64,000 bases of DNA from Gentiana macrophylla (GCA_026214975.1 CM047805.1:7068001-7132000), one strand, 5' to 3'; numbered from the stretch's first letter, positions 10,339 through 22,856 are shown. A program made the numbers and translations. The notes: generated by a model from the letters alone, not told the origin.

Positions 10339-11528
10339 TGTTAATCACCCGTGTATAATTAAAATAAATAAACGAAAATTAAATCAACAATTTTATTATT
10401 CAAATAAAGAATTACAAAGATACATAATGAAATGAAAGGATATGCACGATCCGAGCCGAGATTTAACTCATCCTTAAGACAAATTTGCCCCGGTATGTAC
10501 CCGCTTTGCAAAAGAATTGTCTCCCGTGAATTCTCGGTTACATTTTCGTAATAGCGATCTCGCAAACTCGAACACCGCGAACTCTAACCGTGTTTTCAAG
10601 ATCTCTTCACTTGATGCAAGAACAATGACGCAAAAGAATGATATGAATGTATGCAACTCTATGTTGTATTTCTTGTGTCTAATTCCCATTCATGTAGCTC
10701 GTATATATAGTAGAGGACATGGAAAAACTGATGGAAAATGAATAACCTCAAATCGAATTAATTGTCATTAATATCATCATAATGTTGAACTGGAAAGCCA
10801 AAAGCCTCACTTTATTCATGCATTAATGTTGGGCAGAACCGAATAGTCTCAAAGAGACTTTGCGATGGCTCACCTCAATGCAGATCAAGTCGTTCGTTCG
10901 CTTAGCGACCTTGCCGATGGCTTACCTCAATGATCAAGTCGCTCGCTCAAAGAGCCCTCTTCGACATACGACTTGATTCAGCGAAATGAAAATAAAATTA
11001 ATAGCTTGCAAAACCGAACTCGATCGCGTGAACCTTCGAATCGAAGCCGCATTCGTGTACGCAGGACACGCTGGCGCACGTACACAAGCCCAAGGTAAAT
11101 CCGATTGGATTTGCACCCCTCGCGCTGCGTAGAAACGGTGTATAATGTTGGTTTCTTATTCCAACTACACTAAAACAATATCATATAAATATTGCTTCTT
11201 TTCCTTCTTCCAACCAATGTGGGAGAAAAGTTTCTTCCCATTTTTCCTTTCCATAACACACACTTAAGCCCAATAGGCCCAATATGACTTATCATTAATT
11301 TTCCAACAAACCGACTTTAAGCGTTAATTTCTCATTCACTCGTTATCCGAATTGAATGATTCCAAATCCTTAATTCATCTACGACTCACGTGAGTTTTCG
11401 AATTAATAAAACATTACATATATTCTATACAAGAATATATCCGAAATACGCTTATAAAGTCATCGAATAAAATGATTATAAAATCATTTTTAATTCATTT
11501 TTAATTCAATTCCACATTTTCTCCAACA
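10339..11528 (-). repeat. Copia1 3' LTR
   Basis: Partner of 15783-16958; TG...CA boundaries. The right boundary adjoins the purine tract at 11529-11540 (minus strand). Confidence 0.9.
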
Positions 11529-11540
11529 ATCCCCACATGA

Positions 11541-12206
11541 ATGGAAATTAATGCAGATGCACTCAAGAGATTCTCGCGAGAAAAATATTGCATCATGAGA
11601 GGTAGCTTCGGCTTTGAACTCGCTTAGTGAAATACTATCGGATTTACTCGCTAATCGCTGAACTTAAGTCTTGAATCGTTTCAAATTTTTAGTGTAAAAC
11701 CGCATAATAGTACTCACACAATATTTCCTTAACACTGCACTTGGTTCTCATGATCGATTCGCTTTTGGCCCCGAATCACACCTGGTTTCGAAAGTGCGTT
11801 AGAGAATTCTAGCCTCTGAACTCTCTTTGAAGCGCCCCACTTCGCACTTACATAGGTGACCTCCTATCAAGAGTATTCTCGCCATACTCCACTCAAATTT
11901 AATCAAGTTATAGGAATCATTAAAAGTTTTCACTTATCCTTCACACTTCAGCGGACAACACTTTTATTCACGAGAATGGTTAAGTGTTCATCGACAACTT
12001 TCATAACTTAGTTGTCCCTTTGAACCATGATCTTGGGATCTCCAAATAACATGGTAGGGTTACCATTACAAAGCTTATCTTTCAATAGGCTTAAGTCCCA
12101 TTCTCGAGTGTCAAACCGACAATCGATCTCTAGTAAACATTTTGAAAGCGATCTGCAAGATTTTCCTTCGATCCAATATAATCGATGGAAATCATACCAC
12201 TAGAGA
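11541..12206 (-). other. Copia1 internal 3' region, no gene seen
   Basis: About 0.7 kb between the RNase H remnant and the 3' purine tract. I recognise no domain; it may be untranslated or too decayed to read. Confidence 0.5.
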
Positions 12207-12955
12207 TCAATTATTTAACGGTATCATGTCATTGACGTATATGTCTAGACTTACCATTATACAAACTATTTTGTGCTCGTTGTAAAGCCGATTGGCTATC
12301 ACTGTGGAAGCAATCGGTGTAGTCCAGCAAGAAATCTCCTCTAGGAAATTTAGAAGCCACTTAGCTTCTTCACCAGCTTTGTCAAGTGCAATGCACGTTT
12401 TCTTTGTGGACTTCCATAACACCGCAACATCACCAATCATGTGAATTGTAATTCTTTAGAATCAGAAATCCACTTGGCATCACAGTATCTTTCTAATCCC
12501 AGATTCATTGAATATTTCAAGTACTCGTGTACTGTAATATCGCTTTCCAATGATCCTCACTAGGATTATTTGTAAACCTGCTCAGTTTATTCACAGCACA
12601 TGCAATATCCGGTCTAGTACAATTCTCTATGTACATTAAACAACCGATAATCGAGAATATTTTAACCGAGACACGTGGTCACCTTTATTTTTGACTAAGT
12701 GAAGACTTAAGTCAATAGGTGTTTTCACAGGACTTTCATCATAAACACCGAATCTCCTCAGACGGATTCAATGTAGTGAGATTGTGATAACACTAGTCCT
12801 CGAGATAGTCCGGAGATTTTAATCCCCAAAATTACATCTATAAGTCCCATATCATGAGTACTCCTCATTATTAGCATATATTCTTCTAATTCACTATTTA
12901 AGACAACAAATCTTAATATCCATTTGATGGATTTCAAGCTTACATACCACAACAT
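12207..12955 (-). pseudogene. Copia1 reverse transcriptase C-terminus and RNase H remnants
   Basis: The minus frame 12955-12758 contains DVILGIKISG and LSQSHYIESV, the copia RT segment that follows the catalytic region. Further on, another frame gives CDAKWISDSKE, and 12440-12207 gives VLWKSTKKTCIALDKAGEEA then KWLLNFLEE, the copia RNase H signature. Together they place the 3' half of pol here in several frames with stops between. The enzyme would copy the element RNA and degrade the template. The YVDD catalytic box is not recognisable, so the fragment is inactive. Confidence 0.7.
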
Positions 12956-14304
12956 CTCATGATATAAGTACTCATATCGACGAAAGTCGAGTTTCTAGTG
13001 AATTTGTATGAAGAAATCAAGACCCTCTTTTGGTGATAACCTCTGCTACCATCCTGGCCTTACATTGTTTAGTTTAGTATTCCCACCTTTGCTAAACACC
13101 CCACATTTCCAAGTATTCGTAGATAAGCTCTCATATGGGATCTTTATCCATATGTTCGATGTAAACCTATAAAGAATGAAACCGTGGAAACTATCGCTTC
13201 CCCACAAGTTCGGAGATTAACTCGAACTATTCACCATGCTTTAACCAACTCTTTAAGAGTTCGGTTGAAATTCAGCATTTCTCGGATAACATCCTAAAAC
13301 AATCAACACCGGTCAGTAAAACTAGCGAAAATAGCATTTTTCCGAAAATCAAGAGCTTTTGTTTAAAGGCAAGACCTTTTGGTTGAAACCAGTGCTTTTG
13401 TTAAAAATAAAGACTTTTGCCGAAAATCGATGAACAAAAGAAAAAGTGTGGCCAGCACTTTTTCCACTACGATTCTGCTAGGTTTATTCGCTTAGTTGTT
13501 TTTCCAACTTCATTCTTATAGGTTTATAACTCCTTTGTTGTCTTATCTTTGCTATTTTAGCAAAATTAGACACAACTTTATTTTATACAATGATCGATAA
13601 ATAATCTTTACCGACTCTCCATTAGCATAAATATTTAAATCACACAACTCGTATAATTTAACTTTTACATGTCTCTGTTTCTTTCCACGAATGAGACCGT
13701 GCCTAAGTCATATTTGCTTTGACACATCTATGCATGTTTAACACTACATACAATAAATCATTCGACATAATGATTTATATTCATCCATTTTTGGATTTAG
13801 GAAATAAATAATTTCCACTCCTAATCGTTATGCCATAGGCTTGTGACACCACATTGTATCACCAACCATTTCAATTTTAGTCATATTTCAACTCACGGTA
13901 TAAAAAAAGACTATTTATTGATTCAACAACTTGTACCACCACCGCACGCATTTCAAATCAAAACACCTCGGTGTTCATTTCATTTTTATTCAACGAATAA
14001 AAGTTCTACTGAGTCGTCACCAAAATGAGAATTTATCATGAAGATAATTTCTCCAACTTACACGACACGTCAAAATAATGTTTTCACTAAACATTTTGGC
14101 ATATTTTCCTTATGATTAATCTCGCCAATTAAATAATTTTTAGGTACATTCGTCATACGAAATTATTTCTTGTTTGCTCAGATTAGTCATATATGCCTCA
14201 ATCGGCAACAACGGTTCAAAACATAATAAGAAAATTATTTGAACCAATACACATTAAGAATATTTATTATTTCATACATTAAAATAGAAATTACAATTTC
14301 TACT
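12956..14304 (-). other. Copia1 region where integrase and RT N-terminus should lie
   Basis: By copia order this 1.35 kb should encode integrase and the first part of RT. I could not recover a convincing D-D-E integrase signature on the minus strand. It is probably heavily decayed or partly deleted. Confidence 0.45.
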
Positions 14305-14657
14305 TTATGTAACAACACGGAGATCCATCATCCATTGACCTCCATCTATCGTTCCTTCAACAATTACCCCGCCTTCATCTATTAGTTTGAATTTGTATGT
14401 ATCAAATACCAACACAGACTCTAGGTAGGTAAGTCGGCTTGCGTAAACCACATTCATCGAGAAGTCCGGCACATGCAGACATCTCGAAGAATCAATGCTC
14501 TCCCGCACGCCAAATTCAATCGAACATGACCACATCCAATGATATCGGAAGTAGTTGAATTTGACATTACTATTTTCTCACCTTTGAGATGTTGGTAACT
14601 AAAAACGATGATCTGTTCAGACACATATGTCGGGTAGCCCCAAAGTCTACAACCCAA
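14305..14657 (-). pseudogene. Copia1 protease / gag-pre-integrase remnant
   Basis: Minus frames at 14657-14454 and 14535-14305 overlap and resemble the copia protease region: KGEKIVMSNSTTSDIIGCG then HVRLNLACGRALILRDV in one frame, and LHVPDFSMNVVYASRL in the other. This matches the usual order glycine-rich flap, then LxxVLxVPxxxxNLxSxxxL. The catalytic DxGA segment lies just upstream in a shifted frame. Several indels make it a pseudogene. Confidence 0.65.
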
Positions 14658-15782
14658 GCATATTCCTCTTCCTCGAGGTCTCTGTCAGCTCAATTTTGAC
14701 CTGCTTTTAAAACAACTTCACTTCCCGCAACCTGGGAGCTTTCTCCTCGAATTGGCGCACTAATAGAGTCATCGATTATAAAATTCCATTTCTGCTCACA
14801 AACGTAAGATAAACAATTTTAAGGCCCGCTTTTAAACGACCATTTTCTCAAAAGGATAATTTAAATACCAAAAATGATATTTAACACATTTTATATCAAC
14901 TCGATATCAATCCAAGTAAAGTTTGTTTTCAACTCGTCAAAAACAAACTCAAACTTGTTTCACTTTGATAAAACAGATCGGGCCTGCTTTCAACTCAGTA
15001 AAATATACTTGATTGTTTTTAAATTCGTAAAACAAATTGAAGATTGTTTTGACTCACAAAACAAGCTCGAGTTTATTTCAACTCGATTCTCCAATCGCTT
15101 ATCAAATCGTAACAATATCAACAAGTTTGAACTTGTTATTCCAAATGTCACTCTTTAAATTTGTTTATTTCAATTCGATTCATCCACTTTATAATCAAAA
15201 CACCAAAGCGGATGGTAGTTTTTACCGAAAACCCTAAAAGAAGATGGACCGATTTTACCGTAAATCGATACCAAAAGGAAGTGGACCGATTTTACCGAAA
15301 TCGATACCAAAAGAAGTGGACCGATTTTACCGTAAATCGATACCAAAAAGGAAGTGGTTTGTAAAACGAAATGACTAGAATCGAAATAAACGAGTGTGCT
15401 TGCGTTTATTTTTTTCCATTTGAGCGAAGACCACCGCAACAACATTTTCATTTCCATTTGCCGCAAAGACTAGGAGTGGGTGTCAATGACGCATCATTAA
15501 TGTGAGTCATTTCGTCTGAGCAATGAAGATCAACATTAATCGGAAGAACAACTCGATCATCAACTCGGTTTTGAAAACCCGTAAAACATAGTGAAGAGCG
15601 CTTTTGACTCGTCAAAACAAGGTTGAGTAAATTTTTTCCTTCAAATAAACGAAATGAACTCGCTTAAAGCGCGTAAAGAAACAGCGTTTAAGCCAAATAA
15701 AAAGGTGAAAAATTCGTCAAGATATTTTGATTACACACAGTATGATCATTTAGAACAACGGTTCTAAAAATTTGTCTTAAGC
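14658..15782 (-). other. Copia1 gag/leader region, decayed
   Basis: No gag domain is recognised. The stretch has many near-repeated phrases such as AACTCGTCAAAACAA and AACTCGGTTTTGAAAA, and a clean tandem repeat at 15240-15353. Confidence 0.45.
15240..15353. repeat. Tandem repeat, ~38 bp x 3
   Basis: Unit approximately AAGTGGACCGATTTTACCGT then AAATCGATACCAAAAGG; three copies in a row with small indels. It lies in the copia1 leader or gag region. Confidence 0.8.
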
Positions 15783-16958
15783 TGTTAATCACCCGTGTAT
15801 AATTAAAATAAATAAACGAAAATTAAATCAACAATTTTATTATTCAAATAAAGAATTACAAAGATACATAATGAAATGAAAGGATATGCACGATCCGAGC
15901 CGAGATGAACTCATCCTTAAGACAAATTTGCCCCGGTATGTACCCGTTTTGCAAAGAATTGTCTCCCCAGAATTCTCGACACCTTTCGTAATAGCGATAT
16001 CGCAAACTCGAACACCGCGAACTCTAACCGTGTTTGAGATATCTCTTCACTTGATGCAAGAACAATCGCAAAAGAATGATATGAATGTATGCAACTCGTG
16101 TTGTATTTCTTGTGTCTAATTCCCATTCATGTAGCTCGATATATAGTAGTAGAGACATGGAAAAACTGATGGAAAATGAACACCTCACTTCGAATTAATT
16201 GTCATTAATATCATCATAATGTTGAACTGGAAAGCCAAAAGCCTCACTTTATTCATGCATTAATGTTGGGCAGAACCGAATAGTCTCAAAGAATTTTGCG
16301 ATGGCTCACCTCAATGATCAAGTCGTTCGTTCGCTTCGGCAGCCTTCTGCCGATGGCTCACCTCAAAGAGATCAAGTCGTTCGTTCAAGAGACCCTCTAC
16401 GATACACCTTGATTCGCCAGAAATGAAAATAAAATTAACGCTTGCAAAACCAAACTCGATCGTGAACCTTCGAATCGAGCTGCATTCGTGTACGCAGGAC
16501 ACGCGGCGCGCACAAGCCCAAGGGTAAATCCGATTGATTTGCACCCCCCGCGCCGCCAGCGTGAAACGGTGTATAATGTTGGTTTCTTATTCCAACTACA
16601 CTAAAACAATATCATATAAATATTGCTTCTTTTCCTTCTTCCAACCAATGTGGGAGAAAAGTTTCTTCCCATTTTTCCTTTCCATAACACACACTTAAGC
16701 CCAATAGGCCCAATATGACTTATCATTAATTTTCCAACAAACCGACTTTAGCGTTAATTTCTCATTCACTCGTTATCCGAATTGAATGATTCCAAATCCT
16801 GAATTCATCTACGACTCACGTAGTTTTCGTAATTAATAAAACATTACATATATTCTATACAAGAATATATCCGAAATACGCTTATAAAGTCACTGAATAA
16901 AATGATTATAAAATCATTTTTAATTCATTTTTAATTCAATTCCACATTTTCTCCAACA
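15783..16958 (-). repeat. Copia1 5' LTR
   Basis: Partner of 10339-11528. The left end (minus-strand 3' end of the LTR) reads ...GGTGATTAACA. Confidence 0.9.
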
Positions 16959-18611
16959 ATTCATAATTAAAGGACTTAAACTACTACAAGGGGGTTAAGA
17001 TCATGTTACGAATAATAGGAAGAGAAGCCAAGATCTTCCGATGTGTTCTCCAAACGGCGGTTGGTGGACACCCTTCTTGATACACGAACCTCCTCGATAT
17101 GCAACACCAAGAAAAACTTAGAGTTTTTCTTCTTCTAAAACCCAAGACAAGAAAAAACTAATTTTTCTCTCCCTTTTACTATGGTGGCCGAAAATTGCAC
17201 TATCAAATAAGGCTTGGGAGAACTCTCTTTATATAGGAGAGTAAACCTTGTCCTCCAAGGATTAAATAATTAAGAGATAATTATTCCATTAATCCTTTAT
17301 TCCAAATAAAAGATAAATAAAATGATTATCCCAAACAAATTAGGATAAATCATATTATTATCTAATATTCCATGAATTATCATTTAACAAATAAATGATA
17401 AATCACATGTCAAATAATTATCCAAGAAAACTAATTTCTTTCTAATTAATTATGACATTTGCGCCACCTTTAGGGTTCACTAAGCCCACATAAAATGTCT
17501 TTCATGTGTATTATATTATTTAGCCCAACTAAATAATATCTATGCATATCAATTAATTAGCCCAGCCAATTAATTATCACTGAGGCCCAAATAACAAGAT
17601 TATTGTCCGAATTACAGAAGCCACACCGGGGACCTTGGACCTATAACCAGTAGCTCCAATAATTAATTATTCGTCGAACAGAATAAGTACATTAATTATT
17701 AATTCCGGGATTACGCCACCATAAACCCGAAACCGAACTCTACCGATTATAGATGTATACTTATACTCAACCCATGTAGAGTGAATAAGCGTCCATTGAT
17801 ATAATCACTACATACGGATTAACCTCTCCATAGATTCGTCCATTCTGAGTGGGAAGTCTCCGTGAACCCGACTCGTAATATCTTATCCTTATTTACCATT
17901 AACCCTCGATGATCAATTAGCACACATATCTGACTAGTAGCTAATTAGTCAAATGTGAACTCCTGGGGTCGATCACTTTCTTAGGGCTAACAAACAAGGG
18001 ATCGTGTCTCTACTTCCCGCAGGAAGGAATGGATTCCATGTCTGTGAAAATCGAACTACTCACTCATCCGGAGATAGTGCCAATGAGAAGTGGCTTGGAA
18101 CACATATTAAAGTGAACCGTAACTAACACATCAAACACTACCCCGGGACAAGCAAAGATCATGTGATCACCTCAGATTAAGGTTGATCTATATATGATCA
18201 TCTAATGATTTAATAAGATTCCTCGATTACGGAATTATACCAAGAAATTCAGATTAAATCGGTCCAAATTTATATGAATGCCATCATATATAAATGCCCC
18301 ACGTAGTACCCCTACCGACAAATCGGATAAGACTATCACACTCTAAGGTGTTCTGGGCGCATTATTGGTGTTTTAATCAAGAGACCCTAAACTCTGATTA
18401 AGTTCACCACGGACTAACAGTTTAAGTATATCTCCATTAACTCAATCCTCACGTGTAATCCATACACTGAGTTAAGTGGTTACATACAGATATACTTAGG
18501 GTTTGCAGTAGTGTATTACTTACAAGCACAAAGCAAGTAATAAGGTGAGATAAATTATTTCATCCATTAAAAACAATTACACAAATTGTCTTTCGGGCAC
18601 TACACCTAACA

Positions 18612-19360
18612 ACATTATGAGTATCAGACAAAGCATCATAGTAAGCACTTAACATGTTAGACACACCTACTAGTCTTAAACGAGGGTCGAGAATAGAAGA
18701 AATGAGATAAGTGTCAGGAACATGCAACATGTACTTATTCCATTTCCCCTTCATATGGCCTAAACATTGAAATAATGTAGCGTCGTGTTCCATTGTTTCA
18801 AACTTGGCAGTTATTTCTACACTAGTAGGCAATACAAAATGTGCTGTGGGTTGATAACATTTTGAAAACAATTCAGTAAATTTTTTGAATACTTCAAAAA
18901 CATCCATCAGTGTCTTGCATGCAGTCCAAATAGAGGGATACAAACGATATTCGCTCGGACGGTGTTCACTTAAAAATTCACAAAAGGCAATTTTAATTTT
19001 GTTTGTTTTTTCAAAGATCGTAAGTGGTGTTCCACCTATGCGGTACATCTTGCGGCAGTTTGACAGGGTGATGGTCTTTCTCTTTAAAAAAATTCTACCA
19101 CTTATTAACAAGAATATTTCTACCTAACACATGTGAAATCGCAGTTTTTATCGCATTAATATTATGGTAAAAAACTTTTAGACCATCTTTTACATATAAA
19201 TTAAAAAATATGGCATAAACATCTAACATGGAAAATTGACCGTTACAAATAGGTTCACAATATCGGGATAAGTCGGGAATAGAAGCAGTGGTGTTTGAAG
19301 CATTGTCAAACGCAATAGAAAAGACTTTATCTTTTAAATCGTATTCCTCAAAAATATCAA
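18612..19360 (-). pseudogene. hAT transposase, central part
   Basis: In minus frames this segment carries the central hAT region: VLAFRLFNETHHASNIASLL (cut here), then KVFSIAFDNASNTT, then NLYVKDGLKV. After a frame change come YRIGGTPLTIFEK and a block ending YLISSILDPRLRL, the hAT RNase-H-like domain. The sequence RCACHILNLC, conserved in related hAT proteins and holding the CxxH motif of the catalytic fold, appears as VYAIFFNLY here, so the Cys and His are gone. The left edge is cut by the solo-LTR insertion at 18612. Frameshifts at about 19120 and 19400 complete the inactivation. Confidence 0.8.
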
Positions 19361-20458
19361 CTAATAAAGATGCAATGTTAGAAGCATGATGAGTTTCGTT
19401 AAATAAACGAAAAGCAAGTACCCTTTTTTGGACAATCCAAAGCTGTCAATCCAGTGAGACGACACGCCCAAATAAAAATTGTTGGTCCTCCTATCCTCCC
19501 AAATATCGGCACATACACATATTCGGAATTTATTTTTCTTCAAACTTTCTTTAATAATATTTTGTCGTTTAATAAATTTATTTTTGAAATCCCCAGTAAC
19601 CGTTGCACGAGGGATACGAGTAAAAGCCGGCTGCAAAGCCCCTTGTACGTAACTTTCGAAAATAGGTATCTTAGGAAAGCTAAAAGGAAGACCCATCCCC
19701 GCAACAAGATCCGTGGTTAGATCTCTGCAGTTATCATGAGTGTAAATAAAGAGTGGATTAGTGTTACCTCCGCTGGAGCTCGGCATGTTTAGCTGGGTTT
19801 GAGACGCGCTGTCTTCCAATTTTTCCGGGTGTTTGGTTAACGTGTGACCCCGCATCGATCCGTTACCACCACCTCCTTTAAATTGATATTTTGTGCCACA
19901 TAAATTGCACACCCCGAAGAAATACTTTCCGGGGTTAGCTAATGCTAATTCATCAGTCCGAAGAACCTTTGTGAAAAATTCCGTAAAATTTTTCGATTTT
20001 AACCTTTTTTCTTGTGCTTTGGTTCGGGTACTTTCATCATCATCTAAATCGACTAACTCGGGAGTAGGAGTAGGATCTGTGGCACCACACGGTGGTCTTA
20101 CAGCCACACGACTACCACCACGTCCTTGTCTAGGACGGGAAGCATTCGGAAATACATCATCATCATCATCATCAACGTCGGCTTCATCATTATGAGGCTC
20201 ATTATCTTCAGCTTCGTTAAGGTTGATGTTAAAATTTACAGGTTGAGACATTATATCGTCATAAAGACTATCAAAATCATCAGGATTGAAACCTAAAGGT
20301 GTCTCGAAGTGAGGAATCGAAATGTGACTACCGGTGACAGGGTTTGAAAAATGTTGGAGTCTATAGCCAACAGCAAAATCACCCGATTCAGGCACAACCG
20401 TGTCATCACGAAAAGTAACATTTCGATTTCCTTGTGATGATTCACCTCTTCTTGACAT
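19361..20458 (-). pseudogene. hAT transposase, N-terminal part with BED zinc finger
   Basis: The minus frame starts at an ATG at 20458 (MSRRGESSQGNRNVTF). About 100 residues in is a strongly acidic run (NEAEDNEPHNDEADVDDDD). Near residues 180-215 is a BED-type zinc finger: CNLCGTKYQFKGGGGNG then MRGHTLTKHPE, with C-x2-C and H-x4-H. BED fingers bind the transposon ends. Downstream is the start of the catalytic domain with CADIWEDRRTNNFYLGVSSH, where the D is the expected first catalytic acid. The true frame leaves this ORF at about residue 340; the last ~25 residues are frameshifted. The start is supported by the 5' AT-rich leader and typical N-terminal composition. Confidence 0.8.
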
Positions 20459-21076
20459 TGTACAAAATCTAAATTAAATTTAACGGTTATAAACAAAATT
20501 AATTTAACTAACACATTTTACTTATAACTAAAACCGAATTGAAGTAACGATTAAATCAGAACAACTTCAAACATCGGTCTAGTAAAGTAAATTTGATTAT
20601 AAAATGGAATTTTTTTACACTTGTAAAAAACTTAGTTGAATAAAATACAAACCAAATTTACTTATAACTAAAACCGTATTGAAATAACGATTAAATCAAA
20701 ACAACTTCAAAAACAGTATCGTAAAGTAAATTTGATTGTTGTTTTTAATAACTAAACAAACTTGATAATCAAAGAAATGAGTAGAAGATGTATGAAATAA
20801 GGGAAGAAGATGTAAGAATTGATAGGAGATTGGTGTAGGAAATTGGAAATGAAATGTGGTAGTATTTATAGGATTTTTTTGAGTTGTTTGGAAAAAAAAA
20901 ATAGCCGTTTTAAAAATGTAGCCGTTGGGCCGGTTCAACCGCCGGTTCGGTTACGGTTCCGGCCGGTCCGGTTCCAACCACCGGTTCCGGTTGTTAAAAA
21001 CCCCAACCGGCGGTTGACCAAACCGCCGGTTCCGGTTCCAACCGCCGGTTCCGGTTTCGGTCTGGCCAGGTCTAGA
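20459..21076 (-). repeat. hAT 5' untranslated and subterminal repeat region
   Basis: 20459-20900 is AT-rich leader with two copies of an ATAACTAAAACCG-containing stretch (20523 and 20661). 20930-21076 is GC-rich with at least eight CCGGTT or AACCGG units in both orientations. Such subterminal arrays are transposase-binding regions in hAT elements. The terminus is about 21076. Confidence 0.7.
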
Positions 21077-21810
21077 CATATATAGTCTCTAAAGACAAGA
21101 TACGTATGATCATGATTTCACATTGGTGATGTCCGATTCATACGATTATGAATCATGTGGATGATACGATTATTATCTGAAGATGACTAAAATACATTTT
21201 ATTAAATGGTTGTGAAGTCTAGAATTTCGTCTAAAGCCTACATATATATACCGATGTTTGTCGGCTTATTACAATTCATACTATAAATGAATTTTATTGT
21301 TTAACACTATTCCTAACTATTTTTTAAATGGTCATGTGTATTTCTGAATTACAAAATTTGGAAAATTTTAAAAATTCGGGTAAGTACATATTTGATAATT
21401 AAGAATAATTAAGGAATTACTTTGCACATGGGAGTTTCAGAAAGATAAGATTGTCTCTTAAAGGATATTATTTTTCGATACGCAATCATATTGTGTTTCT
21501 ACAGACGGAAGTTGCATTATATGCGATAAAGATATGTATTAAGCTACACACGTATCTCAAACTTATTTTGGGGAAGTGCTCTTAATCAGATATATATACC
21601 TAACCGAGTTCCAGATAATTGATTGAATTAATTCCATATAAGATATGAAAAGGGATAAAAATCAAATATATCTTAACAGATGATTTGAGATTACCATGCT
21701 TCTAGGAAGCAAGTATTGTTAGGAAGGCTTGGAGCCTAGTATAACGTATGCAACTTTGTGGAACATTTATGAAAATGTGCTGGATACTATTTTAGGGCCG
21801 AAAAGCAGAA
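21077..21810. other. No gene seen
   Basis: AT-rich DNA between the hAT end and the BAHD duplication. I recognise no coding, repeat or RNA signal. Confidence 0.5.
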
Positions 21811-22510
21811 GTGTTTGTCTCCAAACATGTTGTCTTCTATAAGAAATGTTTCTTCCAAAAAAAAAGGTGAGATTAAAATAGAACTTGAAAGAGTTTGAGA
21901 ACCACAATGAACTATCCAACAATGGAATGACGGCAGACACCACATGTCGATGACGTCTAAAACACTGCTCAGAGAACACAAGTATTCCGTAAGTATAAAA
22001 GATCATCAAAAACCTAAAAAGGAAAACTAGTGGCTTCATCATGAAAAATGAAGATTTCATGTAGTAAGAAGAAATACTTAAAAAGCAAGATAAGGATAAG
22101 TCAACGATATCCTGAAGTTGGTGTCATGTTTGGCAACCATGTTTTGAACCAAGTTGGTATACATAAAGGGAACGACACTAGCAGATGTAATAGATCTTTA
22201 TGAAATACTACCGACTTGGATGGTAATGTGATTACCAATAAAAGCTATGTTGATGTAAATTGTTACTTTGTTCAAACCGTTTGGAAACTCTTCCGCTACC
22301 AGCTATGCTTTAAATTTATTCAAATCATGATTGTTCTAGTTTCATGTTATGACAATAAGATATGGTAGAGGATGAAAGCCTAGGGTCTTTATATCTCAAG
22401 TCACTAAGATGATATGTAAGCTTGATAGATCGCATGTATAAATGAATTCTTTGTTTTGACCAAATATGTTTGATTTGGTCAAGAAAATATGATGAGCATT
22501 GTAATTTATT

Positions 22511-22715
22511 GTGCCATTTGCATTCACTGGTCTTTGTAAAATTCATCTATACAAAACTGATTTCGGATGGGGAAAGCCGATTTGGATTGGATTAGGCAGC
22601 AGTTTCTACAAGAATAGAGCTGTTTTTATGGATTCGGTTTCTGGAAGTGGCATTGAAGCATGGATCACTTTCAAATCGGAAGACAAAGCCAAGTTTGAAG
22701 CTGATCATAGAGTTG
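22511..22715 (+). pseudogene. BAHD acyltransferase C-terminal remnant (copy 1)
   Basis: The plus frame reads MPFAFTGLCKIHLYKTDFGW then GKPIWIGLG and GIEAWITFKSEDKAKFEAD. It carries DFGWG, the structural motif near the C-terminus of plant BAHD acyltransferases (CoA-dependent acyl transfer to alcohols or amines), and the usual downstream GIEAWV-type strand. The catalytic HxxxD motif and the N-terminal half are absent from the unit. The end runs into a SINE at about 22716. It is a fragment, not a gene. Which BAHD clade cannot be told from so short a piece. Confidence 0.8.
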
Positions 22716-22856
22716 TCTTTTCTTTTTCTTTTCTTTTTTCCGCCAAAACAAAAACCTCATTTAGATGACTATAACCCACACATGCATATAGTTGGACTCG
22801 AACCCGTGACATCTTGGTCACGAGGCCTCAACCTATCCATTGAGGTAAGTCTCATT
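22716..22856 (-). mobile_element. SINE-like tRNA-derived element (family 1, copy 1)
   Basis: The minus strand has a box-A-like TACCTCAATGGATAGGTTGA and, ~35 bases on, box B GGGTTCGAGTCC, then about 80 bases ending in an A-rich tail. These are the internal RNA polymerase III promoter boxes of tRNA-derived SINEs. The copy at 25887-26007 sits at the same place in unit 2, so it was there before the duplication. Ends are approximate and no target duplication was found. Confidence 0.6.

Larger units (their letters stand above)
10339..16958 (-). mobile_element. Copia1: decayed Ty1/copia element inserted into the solo LTR
   Basis: LTRs at 10339-11528 and 15783-16958 (1190 and 1176 bp) are near-identical apart from small indels. 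They are flanked by the perfect duplication ATTCA (10334-10338 and 16959-16963). On the minus strand the element starts TGTTGGAGAAAATGTGG, preceded by the purine-rich CATGTGGGGAT, which gives the leftward orientation. The internal region keeps protease, RT and RNase H fragments in minus-strand order, consistent with copia (PR-INT-RT-RH). Every frame is broken. No tRNA-Met type PBS is evident next to the 5' LTR. Confidence 0.9.
10260..18611 (-). mobile_element. Solo LTR (family S, copy 1) inserted in hAT, itself split by copia1
   Basis: The minus strand starts TGTTAGGTGTAGTGCCCGAA at 18611 and ends ...CCTTCA at 10260. Flanking duplications are ACATT at 10255-10259 and 18612-18616. Removing copia1 (10339-16958 plus one ATTCA) leaves about 1.73 kb of LTR and no internal region or second LTR, so this is a solo LTR. 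A second copy lies at 45410-47212 on the plus strand. They share the start, the TAGGAGAG...ATATAAAGAG-type promoter region and the CCGCTGCG/GATCCATCC end. I cannot assign the lineage. Confidence 0.85.
9628..21076 (-). mobile_element. hAT DNA transposon (transposase side), split by nested LTR elements
   Basis: The transposase reads from 20458 leftward, breaks at 18612 and resumes at 10259. The gap is an LTR with target duplication ACATT on both sides (10255-10259 and 18612-18616). The right end, about 20930-21076, carries clustered CCGGTTCCGG and CCGCCGGTT repeats and ends in a TCTGGCCAGGTCTAG sequence. Such subterminal repeats and a TAGACCTGGCC-like terminus are usual for plant hAT elements. 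The left terminus and the 8-bp target duplication were not found and may lie left of the window. All three transposase parts are present but frameshifted, so the element is dead. Confidence 0.75.

Noticed and set aside
22511..22768. Small plus-strand ORF as an intact BAHD gene
   Set aside because: Only the C-terminal motif is present, there is no HxxxD, and the last residues come from a SINE.
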